64,000 nt of DNA from Sphingosinicella humi (GTDB lineage: Bacteria; Pseudomonadota; Alphaproteobacteria; Sphingomonadales; Sphingomonadaceae). This document shows, one piece after another, positions 55,530 to 64,000 of the stretch (position 1 is its first letter; each line of letters starts with the position of its first letter). The position numbers were made by a program, and so were the translations under genes. The DNA lies in assembly GCF_003129465.1 (NCBI RefSeq), contig NZ_QFFF01000001.1, positions 1,101,501 to 1,165,500 of the forward strand, written 5' to 3'. Under the pieces are notes generated by a model. The model had not been told where the DNA came from and did no database searches. It worked only from the letters and a program-made list of their open reading frames with translations.

Positions 55530-57530
55530 TCAGCCGCGCAGATCCGGCGGCAGCGCCTCGGTCCGGAGCCGCTCGACGAGCTCGTCGAGTGCCATCACTT
55601 CCTGCCGCGCCTCGGCGCCCAGCGGTCGCAGCGCCACCGTCCGCTCCTCCGCCTCGCGCTTGCCCACGACGAGAAGGTTGGGGACCTTGGCGAGGCTGTG
55701 CTCACGCACCTTATAGTTGATCTTCTCGTTGCGAAGATCGGCCTCCACCCGGATCCCGGCGGCGCGAAGCTTCGCCTCCACCTCGCGCGCATAATCGTTC
55801 GCGTCGGAGACGATCGTCGCCACCACCGCCTGCACCGGCGCCAGCCAGAGCGGCAGCTTGCCGGCATAATGTTCGATGAGGATGCCGATGAAGCGCTCGT
55901 ACGAGCCGAAGATGGCGCGGTGGAGCATGATCGGGCGGTGGCGCTCGCCGTCCTCGCCGACATAGGTCGCATCGAGCCGGTCGGGCAGCACGCGATCCGA
56001 CTGGATCGTGCCGACCTGCCAGGTGCGGCCGATCGCGTCGGTGAGATGCCATTCGAGCTTGGGCGCATAGAAGGCACCCTCTCCCGGCAGCTCCTCCCAG
56101 CCATATTGCTCGGTCGCGAAGCCCGCTTTCATCACCGCGTCGCGCAGTTCCGCCTCGGCCAGATCCCAGACTTCGTCGCTGCCGAAGCGCTTGTCCGGAC
56201 GGAGCGCGAGCTTGATCGCATAGCTGAAGCCGAAATCCTTGTAGATGCGGTCGGACAGTTCGCAGAACGCGCGCACTTCCTCGACGATCTGATCCTCGCG
56301 GCAGAAGATGTGGGCGTCGTCCTGCGTGAACTGGCGGACGCGCATCAGGCCGTGAAGCGCGCCGTGCGGCTCGTTCCTGTGGCAGCAGCCATTCTCGTAG
56401 ATGCGCAGGGGCAGGTCGCGATAGCTCTTGATGCCCTGCTTGAAGATCAGAACGTGCGCCGGGCAGTTCATCGGCTTCAGCGCCATCCAGTCGGCATCGC
56501 CGGAGACGATCGGCCCCTCGTCCTCGACATTGGGCACCTCGTCGGGAATGACGAACATATTCTCGCGATACTTGCCCCAGTGGCCGGACTGCTCCCATTG
56601 GCGGGCGTCCATGACCTGCGGAGTCTTCACCTCCTGATAGCCGGCTTCGTCGATCGCGCGGCGCATATAGGCTTCGAGCTCGCGCCAGATGATGTAGCCG
56701 TTCGGGTGCCAGAAGACCGAGCCATGCGCCTCGGCCTGGAGGTGGAACAGGTCCATCTCCTGGCCCAGCTTGCGGTGGTCGCGCTTGGCCGCTTCCTCCA
56801 GCCGCACGAGATGGGCGTCGAGCTGCTTCTTGTTCAGCCAGCCCGTGCCGTAGATGCGCGAGAGCATCGCGTTCTTCTGGTCGCCGCGCCAATAGGCACC
56901 CGAGACTCGCGTCAGCTTGAACGCCTGGGGGTCGAGCTTTCCGGTGGAGGCCAGGTGCGGGCCCCGGCAAAGATCGACCCACTGGCCCGAGCGATACATG
57001 GTGATCGTCTCTTCGGCAGGGAGCTCCATCACCCACTCCGCCTTGAACGTCTCGCCGTTCTTCACGAAGAATCCGCGCACCTCGTCGCGTGTCCACACCT
57101 CGCGCACCAGCGGCTCATCCCGGGCGATGATCCGGCGCATCTCCTCCTCGATCGCCGGCAGGTCTTCCTCGGTGAAGGGGCCGCGCTCCGGATTGGGCGC
57201 GAAATCATAATAGAAGCCGTCCTCGGTCGCCGGCCCGAAGGTGATTTGCGTTCCGGGAAACAGATTCTGCACCGCCTCGGCCAGCACATGGGCATAATCG
57301 TGCCGCACCAGCTCCAGCGCCTCCGCTTCGTCGCGGGACGTGATCAGCGCAAGCTCGGCATCGCTTTCGAACGGCCGGCCGATATCGCGCACCTCGCCAT
57401 TGATCCGCGCCGCCATCGCCGCCTTGGCGAGGCCCGGCCCGATCGCCGCCGCGACATCGGCGGGTGTGGTTCCCTGCTCCACCTCACGCACGGAGCCGTC
57501 GGGAAGGGTGATCTTGAAGTGCTGCGTCAT
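55530..57530 (-). CDS. thrS: Threonyl-tRNA synthetase
   Basis: 666 residues. TGS domain ([20 protein letters not shown]), editing domain with [15 protein letters not shown] (H-x3-H) and its later Cys/His partners, class II catalytic core ([20 protein letters not shown] with the zinc Cys, [24 protein letters not shown]) and the anticodon-binding domain ([20 protein letters not shown]) are all present. Charges tRNA-Thr and clears Ser-tRNA-Thr. It is followed by infC after 109 bases, a widespread pairing. Confidence 0.97.
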   Translation of the reverse strand: MTQHFKITLPDGSVREVEQGTTPADVAAAIGPGLAKAAMAARINGEVRDIGRPFESDAELALITSRDEAEALELVRHDYAHVLAEAVQNLFPGTQITFGPATEDGFYYDFAPNPERGPFTEEDLPAIEEEMRRIIARDEPLVREVWTRDEVRGFFVKNGETFKAEWVMELPAEETITMYRSGQWVDLCRGPHLASTGKLDPQAFKLTRVSGAYWRGDQKNAMLSRIYGTGWLNKKQLDAHLVRLEEAAKRDHRKLGQEMDLFHLQAEAHGSVFWHPNGYIIWRELEAYMRRAIDEAGYQEVKTPQVMDARQWEQSGHWGKYRENMFVIPDEVPNVEDEGPIVSGDADWMALKPMNCPAHVLIFKQGIKSYRDLPLRIYENGCCHRNEPHGALHGLMRVRQFTQDDAHIFCREDQIVEEVRAFCELSDRIYKDFGFSYAIKLALRPDKRFGSDEVWDLAEAELRDAVMKAGFATEQYGWEELPGEGAFYAPKLEWHLTDAIGRTWQVGTIQSDRVLPDRLDATYVGEDGERHRPIMLHRAIFGSYERFIGILIEHYAGKLPLWLAPVQAVVATIVSDANDYAREVEAKLRAAGIRVEADLRNEKINYKVREHSLAKVPNLLVVGKREAEERTVALRPLGAEARQEVMALDELVERLRTEALPPDLRG

Positions 57531-57608
57531 AGCCGCGCATGTAGCGAGCCCGGCGCCTATGCTCCAGCCCCTGTTGACGGCTCGATGCAGACGAGTGCCG
57601 ACTAAGAG

Positions 57609-58823
57609 CTACGGTAAAGCTCGATCCTCGCGCGCCGGTCCTTGCCCATGCGCTTCCAGGAATCGCCGCGTAGCGCCGAGCACCAACTGGTTGCCGATGC
57701 TGTTCGTCGACTGGTCGAAGAGATGCTGGCCATAGGGAAACCGAACGAGTTCGACATCCACGCCGCCCCGCTTCGCTTCCGCCGCAAACCGATAGGTGAG
57801 GTCCGGGGGTAGCAGATGATCGTTCTCGCCCACGATAAGGAGCGTCGGCGGCGACTCGGGAGCGATGTAGGAAGCCGGGTCGATGGAGGTGTAGCGATCC
57901 GGAAACCGATCCGGCGACCCGCCCACATAAGCATCCGCAAATCCGCGCGCCATGTCGCCTATTTGTGGGAATTCGTTTCTATAGACCTCGGCAACATGGA
58001 CCGCGGGATAGATTGCGGAGATCGCGGCCACGCGAGGCACATTGCCGCCGCAAGAGGAGGGCAACGTGCCTGAGTTCGCCCTGTAGCCCGCGATGAGCAC
58101 CAGGTTGCCGCCCGCCGAATCGCCCATCAGGGAAATCCGCGTCGGATCGGCGCCGAAGCGATGGGCGTTCGCCTGCACCCAGGCGAGCGCGCAGCCGACC
58201 TGTTCGATCGTCTCGGCCCATAGATGCTGGTCGCGCGACGAGAGCGGGTAGTCGATGGAGATCGTCAGCCACCCGCGTCGCGCGAACCAACGGAGGTTCT
58301 CGCCTCCCGCGAACCTGTCACCGGCGACCCAGCCGCCCCCGTGGATATAGACCAAGACGGGTGCAGGAAATGGCTGCTCTTGAGGCGCCGGCTTGTAGAG
58401 GACGAGGCCGAGGGGTTCGCCTTCAAAGCGAGAGTAGACGACGTCCTGGTCAGGGGTGTCAGGCAGTGGCGGATGGCTCCCGAGGGCGCGGACCAGATCG
58501 ATCGACACGCCGTTTTCGTGCGCCACGGCGATCATTCGTCCGACCGCAACGGCCCCGATCACCGCGACGGCAACCGCAATGAGGCTCAGTGTCTTTCGCA
58601 GCCCGCGCCTGTTCCTGGGACCCGCGATCCAGATAAGCGCGGCGCTGAATAGCGGCAGCACGACAAACCAGGGGCTGAACCAGTTGAGAAATATCGAGGC
58701 GTAGGGCGACAGATACGCAATGGAGTAGAAATGCGCGCCGAGCAGGAGAAGCGCCAACGCCGCCGCCATGGTCCCGCCGACGATCAAGGCCGACCATCGC
58801 GCGATCTTCTGAACTCTGTCCAA
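57609..58823 (-). CDS. Membrane-anchored alpha/beta hydrolase (HSL/lipase-esterase type)
   Basis: 404 residues. Three N-terminal membrane segments (about residues 10-100; ALIVGGTMAAALALLLLGA, WFVVLPLFSAALIWIAG, TLSLIAVAVAVIGAVAVGRM) tether a hydrolase domain with the HSL motif VYIHGGGWVAGD, nucleophile elbow GDSAGGN, and later Asp (VGENDHLLPP) and His (GQHLF). The start is TTG 58823 with GGGGGGA eight bases upstream. Substrate unknown. It lies upstream of thrS on the same strand, 78 bases away. Confidence 0.87.
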   Translation of the reverse strand: MDRVQKIARWSALIVGGTMAAALALLLLGAHFYSIAYLSPYASIFLNWFSPWFVVLPLFSAALIWIAGPRNRRGLRKTLSLIAVAVAVIGAVAVGRMIAVAHENGVSIDLVRALGSHPPLPDTPDQDVVYSRFEGEPLGLVLYKPAPQEQPFPAPVLVYIHGGGWVAGDRFAGGENLRWFARRGWLTISIDYPLSSRDQHLWAETIEQVGCALAWVQANAHRFGADPTRISLMGDSAGGNLVLIAGYRANSGTLPSSCGGNVPRVAAISAIYPAVHVAEVYRNEFPQIGDMARGFADAYVGGSPDRFPDRYTSIDPASYIAPESPPTLLIVGENDHLLPPDLTYRFAAEAKRGGVDVELVRFPYGQHLFDQSTNSIGNQLVLGATRRFLEAHGQGPAREDRALP

Positions 58824-59035
58824 CTCCCTGATCCCCCCAAAGTATCGCTATCGGTCCGCCCGTGCCGACGCGTCGGGCGCGGTTACCACCGCTTGGGAGA
58901 ACCGCAAGGATTTGCCAACAAGAGACGGGCAGCGGCGCCAAGACCGGTGCCCTTTCCAGGCTTTTGGCCCGGCCCTTGTCCTCCAGCCCCTTTGCCGTGC
59001 TAAGCGGCGGCCATGATCGCATCTCTTGGCCACAC

Positions 59036-59776
59036 ATGACCGATATCCGCCACCTCGAAACCGGTCCCGATCTCCGACTCGCTTATCGTCACCGCCCCGG
59101 GCGCGGGCCGACGATCCTCTTCCTGCCCGGCTACATGTCCGACATGGAGGGGGGCAAAGCGACGGCGCTCGACGCTTGGGCTGAGAGCCAGGGCCGCGCC
59201 ATGTTGCGCTTCGACTATGCCGGCTGCGGGGCGAGCGACGGCGCCTTCGACGACCAGACACTCGACGGATGGCGTGACGATGTGCTCGCCATGATCGATC
59301 GCGTTGCCGAGGGGCCGGTGGTGCTGGTCGGCTCGTCGATGGGCGGCTGGCTGATGCTGCTGGCGGCGCTGGCCCGACGGGAGCGGGTCGCGGGCCTGGT
59401 CGGCATCGCCGCGGCGCCCGATTTCACCAGCTGGGGCTTCACCGGCGAGCAGAAGCTGACGATCCTGCGCGAAGGGCGGCTGGCGGAGGCGTCGCCCTAT
59501 GGCGAGGCACCCTATGTCACCACCCGCGGCTTTTGGGAAAGCGGGGAGAGGCTGTGTCTGCTGCACGCCGATATCGCCATCGACTGCCCCGTCCGGCTGC
59601 TCCACGGCCAGGCCGATGAGGACGTGCCCTGGCGCCAGTCGCTTGCGCTGATGGACCGCCTGCGTTCAGCCGACGTGCAGGCTTGGCTGGTCAAGGACGG
59701 CGACCACCGCCTGTCGCGCGACCAGGATATCGCGCTGCTGATCGCGACGGTGAACGGACTGCTGGAGGCCCTGTGA
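59036..59776 (+). CDS. Alpha/beta hydrolase
   Basis: 246 residues. TILFLPGYMSDMEGGKATAL contains the oxyanion part, GSSMGGW the nucleophile Ser (about 100), HGQADEDVP the Asp and KDGDHRLSR the His. The profile is like ABHD10 and bacterial short-chain acyl esterases/peptidases. ATG 59036 is the natural start; the upstream frame is rich in Arg and Pro and not protein-like. The stop overlaps the GTG start of the next gene as GTGA, so the two are coupled. Confidence 0.9.
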   Translation: MTDIRHLETGPDLRLAYRHRPGRGPTILFLPGYMSDMEGGKATALDAWAESQGRAMLRFDYAGCGASDGAFDDQTLDGWRDDVLAMIDRVAEGPVVLVGSSMGGWLMLLAALARRERVAGLVGIAAAPDFTSWGFTGEQKLTILREGRLAEASPYGEAPYVTTRGFWESGERLCLLHADIAIDCPVRLLHGQADEDVPWRQSLALMDRLRSADVQAWLVKDGDHRLSRDQDIALLIATVNGLLEAL

Positions 59777-60522
59777 TATCTCTGCTGCTGGCGCTGGCCG
59801 CCGTTCAGGCGCAGCCTCTTTCCGACCAGGAAGCCTATGCCAAATGCACGGCGCTGGTGACGAGCGACGCCCAGCAGGCGGTCGCCATCGCCAATGACTG
59901 GCTGGTGAAGGGCGGCGGCATCTTCGCCCGCCAATGCGCCGGCCAAGCCCATGTCGCACTGGGGCAATGGGAGGCGGCGGCTTCCGCCTTCGCCGAGGCC
60001 GCCCGGGCGGCGGAGACCGACGTCGATCCGCGCCGCGCGGACTTCTGGGTGCAGGCTGGCAATGCCTGGCTCGCCGCCGGCGAGGGCATCAAGGCACGCG
60101 AAGCTTTCGACAAGGCGCTCGCCACGGCGCTGCTGACGCCTGAGCTGCGCGGCGAGGTCTATCTAGACAGGGGCCGCGCCGGCGTCCTCCTGAACGACAT
60201 CGCCGGTGCGCGCTCGGACATCAATCAGGGCCTGAAGCTGGTGCCGGAAGATCCATTCGGCTGGTATATCTCCTCGGCCCTGGCGCTGAAGGAAGGGCTC
60301 CTCGCCCGCGCCCAGGACGACATTGCCGAGGCGGTGCGGCTCGCGCCCGAAGACCCGAACCTGCTGGTCCACGCGGGCAACGTCGCCGGCATTTCGGGCG
60401 AGGTCGAAGCGGCCAGGGGCCTCTACGCCAAGGCCATTCGCCTGGCGCCGGACTCCGAAGCGGCCAAGGCGGCTCGCGCCGCGCTCGCCGCGAACGCGAC
60501 GCCCACGCCCGACAAACGATAG
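59773..60522 (+). CDS. TPR-repeat protein, probably periplasmic
   Basis: 249 residues from GTG 59773, with GGAGG four bases upstream and a GTGA overlap with the hydrolase gene. A short signal peptide (ISLLLALAAVQAQ) precedes TPR units over about residues 55-235, for example YLDRGRAGVLLNDIAGARSD, YISSALALKEGLLARAQDDI and LLVHAGNVAGISGEVEAARG. TPR proteins of this type act as scaffolds; the partner is unknown. A palindromic repeat follows directly. Confidence 0.88.
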   Translation: MISLLLALAAVQAQPLSDQEAYAKCTALVTSDAQQAVAIANDWLVKGGGIFARQCAGQAHVALGQWEAAASAFAEAARAAETDVDPRRADFWVQAGNAWLAAGEGIKAREAFDKALATALLTPELRGEVYLDRGRAGVLLNDIAGARSDINQGLKLVPEDPFGWYISSALALKEGLLARAQDDIAEAVRLAPEDPNLLVHAGNVAGISGEVEAARGLYAKAIRLAPDSEAAKAARAALAANATPTPDKR

Positions 60523-60589
60523 TCGTTCCCCGGCGAAAGCCGGGTCCAGTAGGGACTCTGCACTGGGCCCCGGCGTTCGCAGGGGAGCA
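60523..60589. repeat. Intergenic imperfect palindrome (CCCCGGCGAAAGCCGGG type)
   Basis: TCGTTCCCCGGCGAAAGCCG begins right after the TPR gene stop, and CTGCACTGGGCCCCGGCGTT...AGGGGAGCA faces it, with the well-known GGCGAAAGCCGGG core of alphaproteobacterial intergenic repeats. It fills the gap between the convergent TPR and SIMPL genes and is a different family from the repeats at 24532 and 38617. Confidence 0.75.
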
Positions 60590-61291
60590 TCAATCGAGAT
60601 AGAAGTCGATCGTCGTCACCACCCGCACCTTCTGGAAGGGCGAGTCGGTGCCCGAACCGCTGTCCTCGCCGTCGCGGGCGCCGATCGAGAAATAGCCCTG
60701 GGTCGCTTGGCGGATGCCGCCGACGTCGGCGCCCGAATCCTCGGCGAACTGCTCGGCGCCGCGACGCGCGTCCTTGGTCGCCTCGGCGATCATCGCCGGC
60801 TTCACCTCGTTCAATTTGGTGAAGCTGTAGATCATGCCCGACCCTTCCTCGATCGCGACGCCGGCGCGGATGAGGTCGAACTGCCGGCCGAAGGCGGCCC
60901 GCGCCTTCATGACGTCATTGGTGCGAAGCTGCAGCCTACGGCGGACGGTGACGGTGTTGACGCCGCGATTGCTGTCATACCACTGGTTGACGCCCACCCC
61001 GGCGCTGGTCACCTCTTCGTCCTTGAAGCCCGCGCGCCGGAAGAAGTCGGTGATCGCCCGCGTATCCTCGCCGATCGCCGCCTGCACGGCGCCGAGCTCC
61101 GTTCCCTGTTCCGAATAGGCGATGGTCCAGGTGGCAAGGTCCGCCGTGACGTCGCGCTCGGCCAGGCCGCGCACCGTGACGGAGCGATCCGCCATCCGCG
61201 CCCGCCTGAGGCCGTCTCCCAGAAGATAGCCGCCGATGATGACGCCGAGGGCGAGGATGCCGGCGGCGATGAGGCTGGAGCTTCGATCCAT
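60590..61291 (-). CDS. SIMPL-domain protein (DUF541)
   Basis: 233 residues. One N-terminal membrane segment (LIAAGILALGVIIGGYLLG) is followed by the SIMPL domain: RSVTVRGLAERDVTADLATW, ITDFFRRAGFKDEEVTSAGV and RQFDLIRAGVAIEEGSGMIY. Members sit in the periplasm or outer membrane; related proteins include Brucella BP26 and mouse SIMPL. Function is not known. It diverges from gloA. Confidence 0.92.
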   Translation of the reverse strand: MDRSSSLIAAGILALGVIIGGYLLGDGLRRARMADRSVTVRGLAERDVTADLATWTIAYSEQGTELGAVQAAIGEDTRAITDFFRRAGFKDEEVTSAGVGVNQWYDSNRGVNTVTVRRRLQLRTNDVMKARAAFGRQFDLIRAGVAIEEGSGMIYSFTKLNEVKPAMIAEATKDARRGAEQFAEDSGADVGGIRQATQGYFSIGARDGEDSGSGTDSPFQKVRVVTTIDFYLD

Positions 61292-61383
61292 TCATGATCC
61301 CCTAGAGGTGGCGAAGGCGCCGCCTCGTCCCCATAATAAGCGCTGGCCACGCTGTCGGACAGCTGAACGATTGAGGAGCCGGA

Positions 61384-61800
61384 ATGAAATATCTGCACAC
61401 CATGATCCGCGTCTCCGATCCGGAGGAGACGATCCGCTTCTTCGAGCTGCTCGGCCTTCGCGAGATACGGCGGATGGACAATGAGAAGGGCCGCTTCACC
61501 CTCATTTTCCTGGCCGCGCCGGGCGACGAGCAGGCGCAGGTGGAGCTCACCCATAATTGGGACGAGAAGGGCTATGACGGCGGTCGCAATTTCGGCCACC
61601 TCGCCTACCGTGTCGACAATATCTACGAGGCCTGCCAGCGGCTGATGGACGCCGGAGTCACCATCAACCGCCCGCCGCGCGACGGCCATATGGCCTTCGT
61701 CCGCACGCCCGACGCGATCTCGATCGAGCTGCTCCAGGCGGGCGATCCCCTGCCGCCTGCGGAGCCTTGGGCAACGATGGAGAATGTCGGCACATGGTAG
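61384..61800 (+). CDS. gloA: Lactoylglutathione lyase (glyoxalase I)
   Basis: 138 residues. Metal ligands by family position are His5 (YLHTMIRV), Glu54 (QVELTHNW), His72 (FGHLAYRV) and Glu115 (ISIELLQ). It turns the hemithioacetal of methylglyoxal and glutathione into S-lactoylglutathione, the substrate of gloB directly downstream. The TAG stop overlaps the gloB start by seven bases. Confidence 0.96.
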   Translation: MKYLHTMIRVSDPEETIRFFELLGLREIRRMDNEKGRFTLIFLAAPGDEQAQVELTHNWDEKGYDGGRNFGHLAYRVDNIYEACQRLMDAGVTINRPPRDGHMAFVRTPDAISIELLQAGDPLPPAEPWATMENVGTW

Positions 61801-62516
61801 AGATCGTCCGCATTCCCGCGCTCAGCGACAATTATGTCTGGCTGGTCCACGACGCCGACTCGGGCGAGACGATGGTCGTGGATCCCGCCGTCGCCGATCC
61901 GGTCCTGGCCGAAGCCGACGCGCGGGGCTGGCGGATCACCCAGATCTGGAACACCCATTGGCACGCCGACCACACTGGCGGCAACGCGGCGATCAAGGCC
62001 GCGACTCGCTGCACGGTAACCGGCCCTGCCGCCGAGGCGGAGCGCATCCCGACTCTCGACCGGCTGGTGTCGGAAGGCGATACCGTCACCCTCGGCGCGA
62101 TCCAGGCGACGGTGATGGAGGTCCCGGCCCACACCGCCGGCCACATCGCCTACCATCTGCCGTCGGAGGGGATCGTCTTCGTAGGCGATACGCTGTTCGC
62201 CATGGGCTGCGGACGGCTCTTCGAAGGCGAGGCGGAGCAGATGCACGCCAATCTCCAGCGCCTCGCGAAGCTGCCGGAGGAAACGAAAGTCTATTGCGCG
62301 CACGAATATACGCTCTCCAACGGCCGCTTCGCGCTGACGGTGGAGCCCGACAATGCGGCCTTGCGGGAGCGCATGGCGGAGGTCGAAGCCAAGCGGGCAG
62401 CTGGGGATGCGACGGTGCCGACGACAATCGGTCTGGAGCGGGCGACCAATCCCTTCATGCGGGCCGAGACGGCGGAAGAGCTTGCGGAGCGGCGGCGCGC
62501 GAAGGATAATTTCTAG
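61794..62516 (+). CDS. gloB: Hydroxyacylglutathione hydrolase (glyoxalase II)
   Basis: 240 residues. The metallo-beta-lactamase site is NTHWHADHTGG (H55, H57, D59, H60), with PAHTAGHIAYH, VGDTLFAMGCGRLFEG and CAHEYTLSNGRF as the further ligands and glutathione-binding segment. It hydrolyses S-lactoylglutathione to lactate and glutathione, the second step after gloA. The 7-base overlap with gloA implies coupled translation. Confidence 0.96.
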   Translation: MVEIVRIPALSDNYVWLVHDADSGETMVVDPAVADPVLAEADARGWRITQIWNTHWHADHTGGNAAIKAATRCTVTGPAAEAERIPTLDRLVSEGDTVTLGAIQATVMEVPAHTAGHIAYHLPSEGIVFVGDTLFAMGCGRLFEGEAEQMHANLQRLAKLPEETKVYCAHEYTLSNGRFALTVEPDNAALRERMAEVEAKRAAGDATVPTTIGLERATNPFMRAETAEELAERRRAKDNF

Positions 62517-62565
62517 TTCGGGGGCGACTCGAAAGCTCAACCGTTGAGCAGAAGAGGAGGTCGCC

Positions 62566-62967
62566 ATGAATAAGCTCCTGCTATCATCCTTTGCCCTGTC
62601 GACGCTGCTCGCCTGCGCCGCGTCCGGTCCCGTCGAACGCAGCGCCCGCGCGGACGCCGAGCAGATTGACAAGCTGGAGGGCCGGGTGGCGGGCGAGTCG
62701 GTGTCCTGCATCAGCCAGCGCGACGTGCGCGGCCATGAGGCGGTCGGCGACGGGCTGATCCTGTTCCAGGGCAAGGGCCGTGTCGACTATCTCAACCATC
62801 CGCAGGGTGGCTGCCCGAACCTCAACTACGGCCGCACCCTGGTATTCCGCACGACCAGCTCGCGGCTGTGCTCGGGCGAGGTGGCGAGCGTGGTCGAGTC
62901 CGTCAGCGGCGGCAGCTACGGCTCCTGCATATTGGGCGATTTCACGCCCTATCGCGCGGCCGACTAG
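62566..62967 (+). CDS. Small putative lipoprotein (DUF6491-like)
   Basis: 133 residues. Signal MNKLLLSSFALSTLLAC with a lipobox LLAC, then a small domain with Cys residues (SVSCISQRD, GGCPNLNYG, SSRLCSGE, GSCILGDFTPY) and FRTTSSRLCSGEVASVV. It resembles an uncharacterised family (DUF6491) of short bacterial lipoproteins; the match is from memory and moderate. GAGGAGG lies upstream of the ATG. Its TAG shares CTAG with the convergent acyl-CoA synthetase gene. Confidence 0.8.
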   Translation: MNKLLLSSFALSTLLACAASGPVERSARADAEQIDKLEGRVAGESVSCISQRDVRGHEAVGDGLILFQGKGRVDYLNHPQGGCPNLNYGRTLVFRTTSSRLCSGEVASVVESVSGGSYGSCILGDFTPYRAAD

Positions 62968-64000
62968 CGCTTGTAGAGCGCCTCGAGGCGCTCGTTATAG
63001 ATTTCCTTCAGCACATGGCGCCGGATCTTGATCGACGGCGTCAGCTGCTTGTTCTCGACCGTGAAGGGCTCGTCGGCGAGGATGAAGCGGCGGACCTTCT
63101 CGATCACCGACAGGTCGGCATTGACCCGGTCCACGGCGGCTGACAACGCGCGCAGATACTCAGGGTCGCGGCCGAGCTCGGCGAAGTCGACCCGCTTGCC
63201 GTTGGCGACGCACCATTCGGCTGTCCAGTCGCAGTCGGGAACGATGAGGCCGACAATGTACGGCCGCCGGTCGCCATAGACCATCGCCTGGACGATCTCC
63301 GGCTGGAGGGTGAGCATCCCCTCCACCTTCTGCGGAGCGACATTGTCGCCCTTGTCGTTGATGATGAGGTCCTTCTTGCGATCGGTGATGACGATCCGGC
63401 CCTTCTCGTCGATGTGGCCGACGTCGCCCGTGTGCAGCCATCCATCGACGACGGTTCGTTCGGTCAGGGCCGGATTGCGCCAATAGCCCTTCATCACCAG
63501 CTCGCCCCTGACCAGGATCTCGCCATCGTCGCCGATCCGGACCTCTGTATTCTTCAGCGGCGGGCCGACCGTGTCCATCTTGAGACCCGTCTTCGGTCGG
63601 TTGCAGCTGATCACCGGCGCCGCCTCGGTCTGGCCATAGCCCTGGAGCAAGGTGAGCCCCAGCGAGTGGAAGAAGATGCCGACCTCGGGGTTGAGCGGCG
63701 CCCCGCCCGACACCATCGCCTTGATCCGCCCGCCGAAGCGCTTTCGGATCTTCGGCCGCAGCGTGCGCTCCAGCACGAAATCCATCGGCCGCTCGAGGAG
63801 CGGGACGGGCCCGGAATAGCTTTTGGCGCCGATGTCCAGCGCCCGGTCGAGGAGGAGATTGGCGACCCTGCCCTGCTTCTCGATCGCCTTCAGGATGCGT
63901 TGGCGCAGCACTTCGAACAGGCGCGGCACAACCACCATGATGGTCGGGCGCACCTCCTCGATATTGGAGGCGAGCTTCTCCAGCCCCTCGGAATAATAGA
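62964..64000 (-). CDS. Long-chain fatty acyl-CoA synthetase (AMP-forming), 3' part; start lies past right edge
   Basis: About 345 residues are visible, open to base 64000 on the minus strand (upstream codons read YSEGLEKLASNIEEVRPTIM). AMVSGGAPLNPEVGIFFHSL and LLQGYGQTEAAPVIS are the ANL-superfamily A5 motifs; DGWLHTGDVGHIDEKGRIVI is A7 and DRKKDLIINDKGDNVAPQKV is A8 (hinge and Lys region). RKKD and KGDN fit long-chain FACLs. The C-terminus ERLEALYKR is complete. A GTG within the visible part is not the start. Activates fatty acids for beta-oxidation or lipid synthesis. Confidence 0.92.
   Translation of the reverse strand, partial: YYSEGLEKLASNIEEVRPTIMVVVPRLFEVLRQRILKAIEKQGRVANLLLDRALDIGAKSYSGPVPLLERPMDFVLERTLRPKIRKRFGGRIKAMVSGGAPLNPEVGIFFHSLGLTLLQGYGQTEAAPVISCNRPKTGLKMDTVGPPLKNTEVRIGDDGEILVRGELVMKGYWRNPALTERTVVDGWLHTGDVGHIDEKGRIVITDRKKDLIINDKGDNVAPQKVEGMLTLQPEIVQAMVYGDRRPYIVGLIVPDCDWTAEWCVANGKRVDFAELGRDPEYLRALSAAVDRVNADLSVIEKVRRFILADEPFTVENKQLTPSIKIRRHVLKEIYNERLEALYKR

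Noticed and set aside
55485-57605. A plus-strand open frame of about 700 codons opposite thrS
   Set aside because: It is the antisense of a complete thrS with all motifs, rich in Arg, His and Leu, with no domain pattern; high GC keeps antisense frames open.

Overview
The window looks like chromosomal DNA of a GC-rich alphaproteobacterium, most probably a member of the Sphingomonadales. Support comes from the family mix (a CC_3452-family secreted protein, sphingomonad-type IF-3 and RSH proteins, a p97/Cdc48-type ATPase, many short tail-to-tail gene overlaps) and from dispersed imperfect palindromes of the CGTCATTGCGAG type between genes. This placement is inference from protein character; no rRNA or tRNA is present to confirm it. 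I see no transposase, integrase, phage gene or CRISPR array.

Layout. 1-4.4 kb: a two-partner secretion locus, with a very large Gly-rich exoprotein (TpsA) that leaves the left edge and its outer-membrane transporter (TpsB). 4.7-6.9 kb: a UDP-glucuronate-epimerase-like gene flanked by two tiny exported membrane proteins that both end in APVSP. 7-20 kb: a PDZ-M48 protease, tryptophan 2,3-dioxygenase, a DUF411 copper-type protein, the (p)ppGpp synthetase/hydrolase RSH, an HxlR regulator, Ogt DNA repair, rpoZ, a cardiolipin-synthase-like PLD protein, a PmtA-like methyltransferase, an MFS carrier, a bacterial Cdc48-type AAA+ ATPase and a LysR regulator. 20-25.9 kb: sdhDC without sdhAB, two tandem soluble chemoreceptors with nearly identical signalling domains, an SDR, prmA and a small secreted protein.

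25.9-36 kb: a bamD-recN-dlh-ligA operon (outer-membrane assembly plus DNA repair and replication), a GT4 glycosyltransferase, then the Sec accessory operon yajC-secD-secF with a Mth938-like gene. 36-46 kb: a fused cytochrome c/FTR1 iron permease behind a Fur-like palindrome, ssb, a PhnB-like VOC protein, YceD (DUF177), a cytochrome bc1 assembly chaperone, bamE, the two-domain malic enzyme maeB, and mutS. 46-64 kb: a TPR/AspH hydroxylase, glnD, a CPA1 antiporter with a TrkA domain, a large TonB-dependent receptor behind a TTTACG-N4-CGTAAA operator, the thrS-infC pair (infC apparently starting at AUA), two alpha/beta hydrolases, a TPR protein, a SIMPL protein, the overlapping gloA-gloB glyoxalase pair, a small lipoprotein and a long-chain acyl-CoA synthetase that leaves the right edge.

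Most genes are housekeeping. The unusual parts are the TPS locus, the mini-protein pair around the epimerase, the bacterial Cdc48, the duplicated cytoplasmic receptors, a candidate sRNA upstream of cdc48, the AUA start of infC, and several operator-like palindromes. I found no clear new multi-gene system; the mini-protein/epimerase cluster is the best candidate for something not yet characterised.
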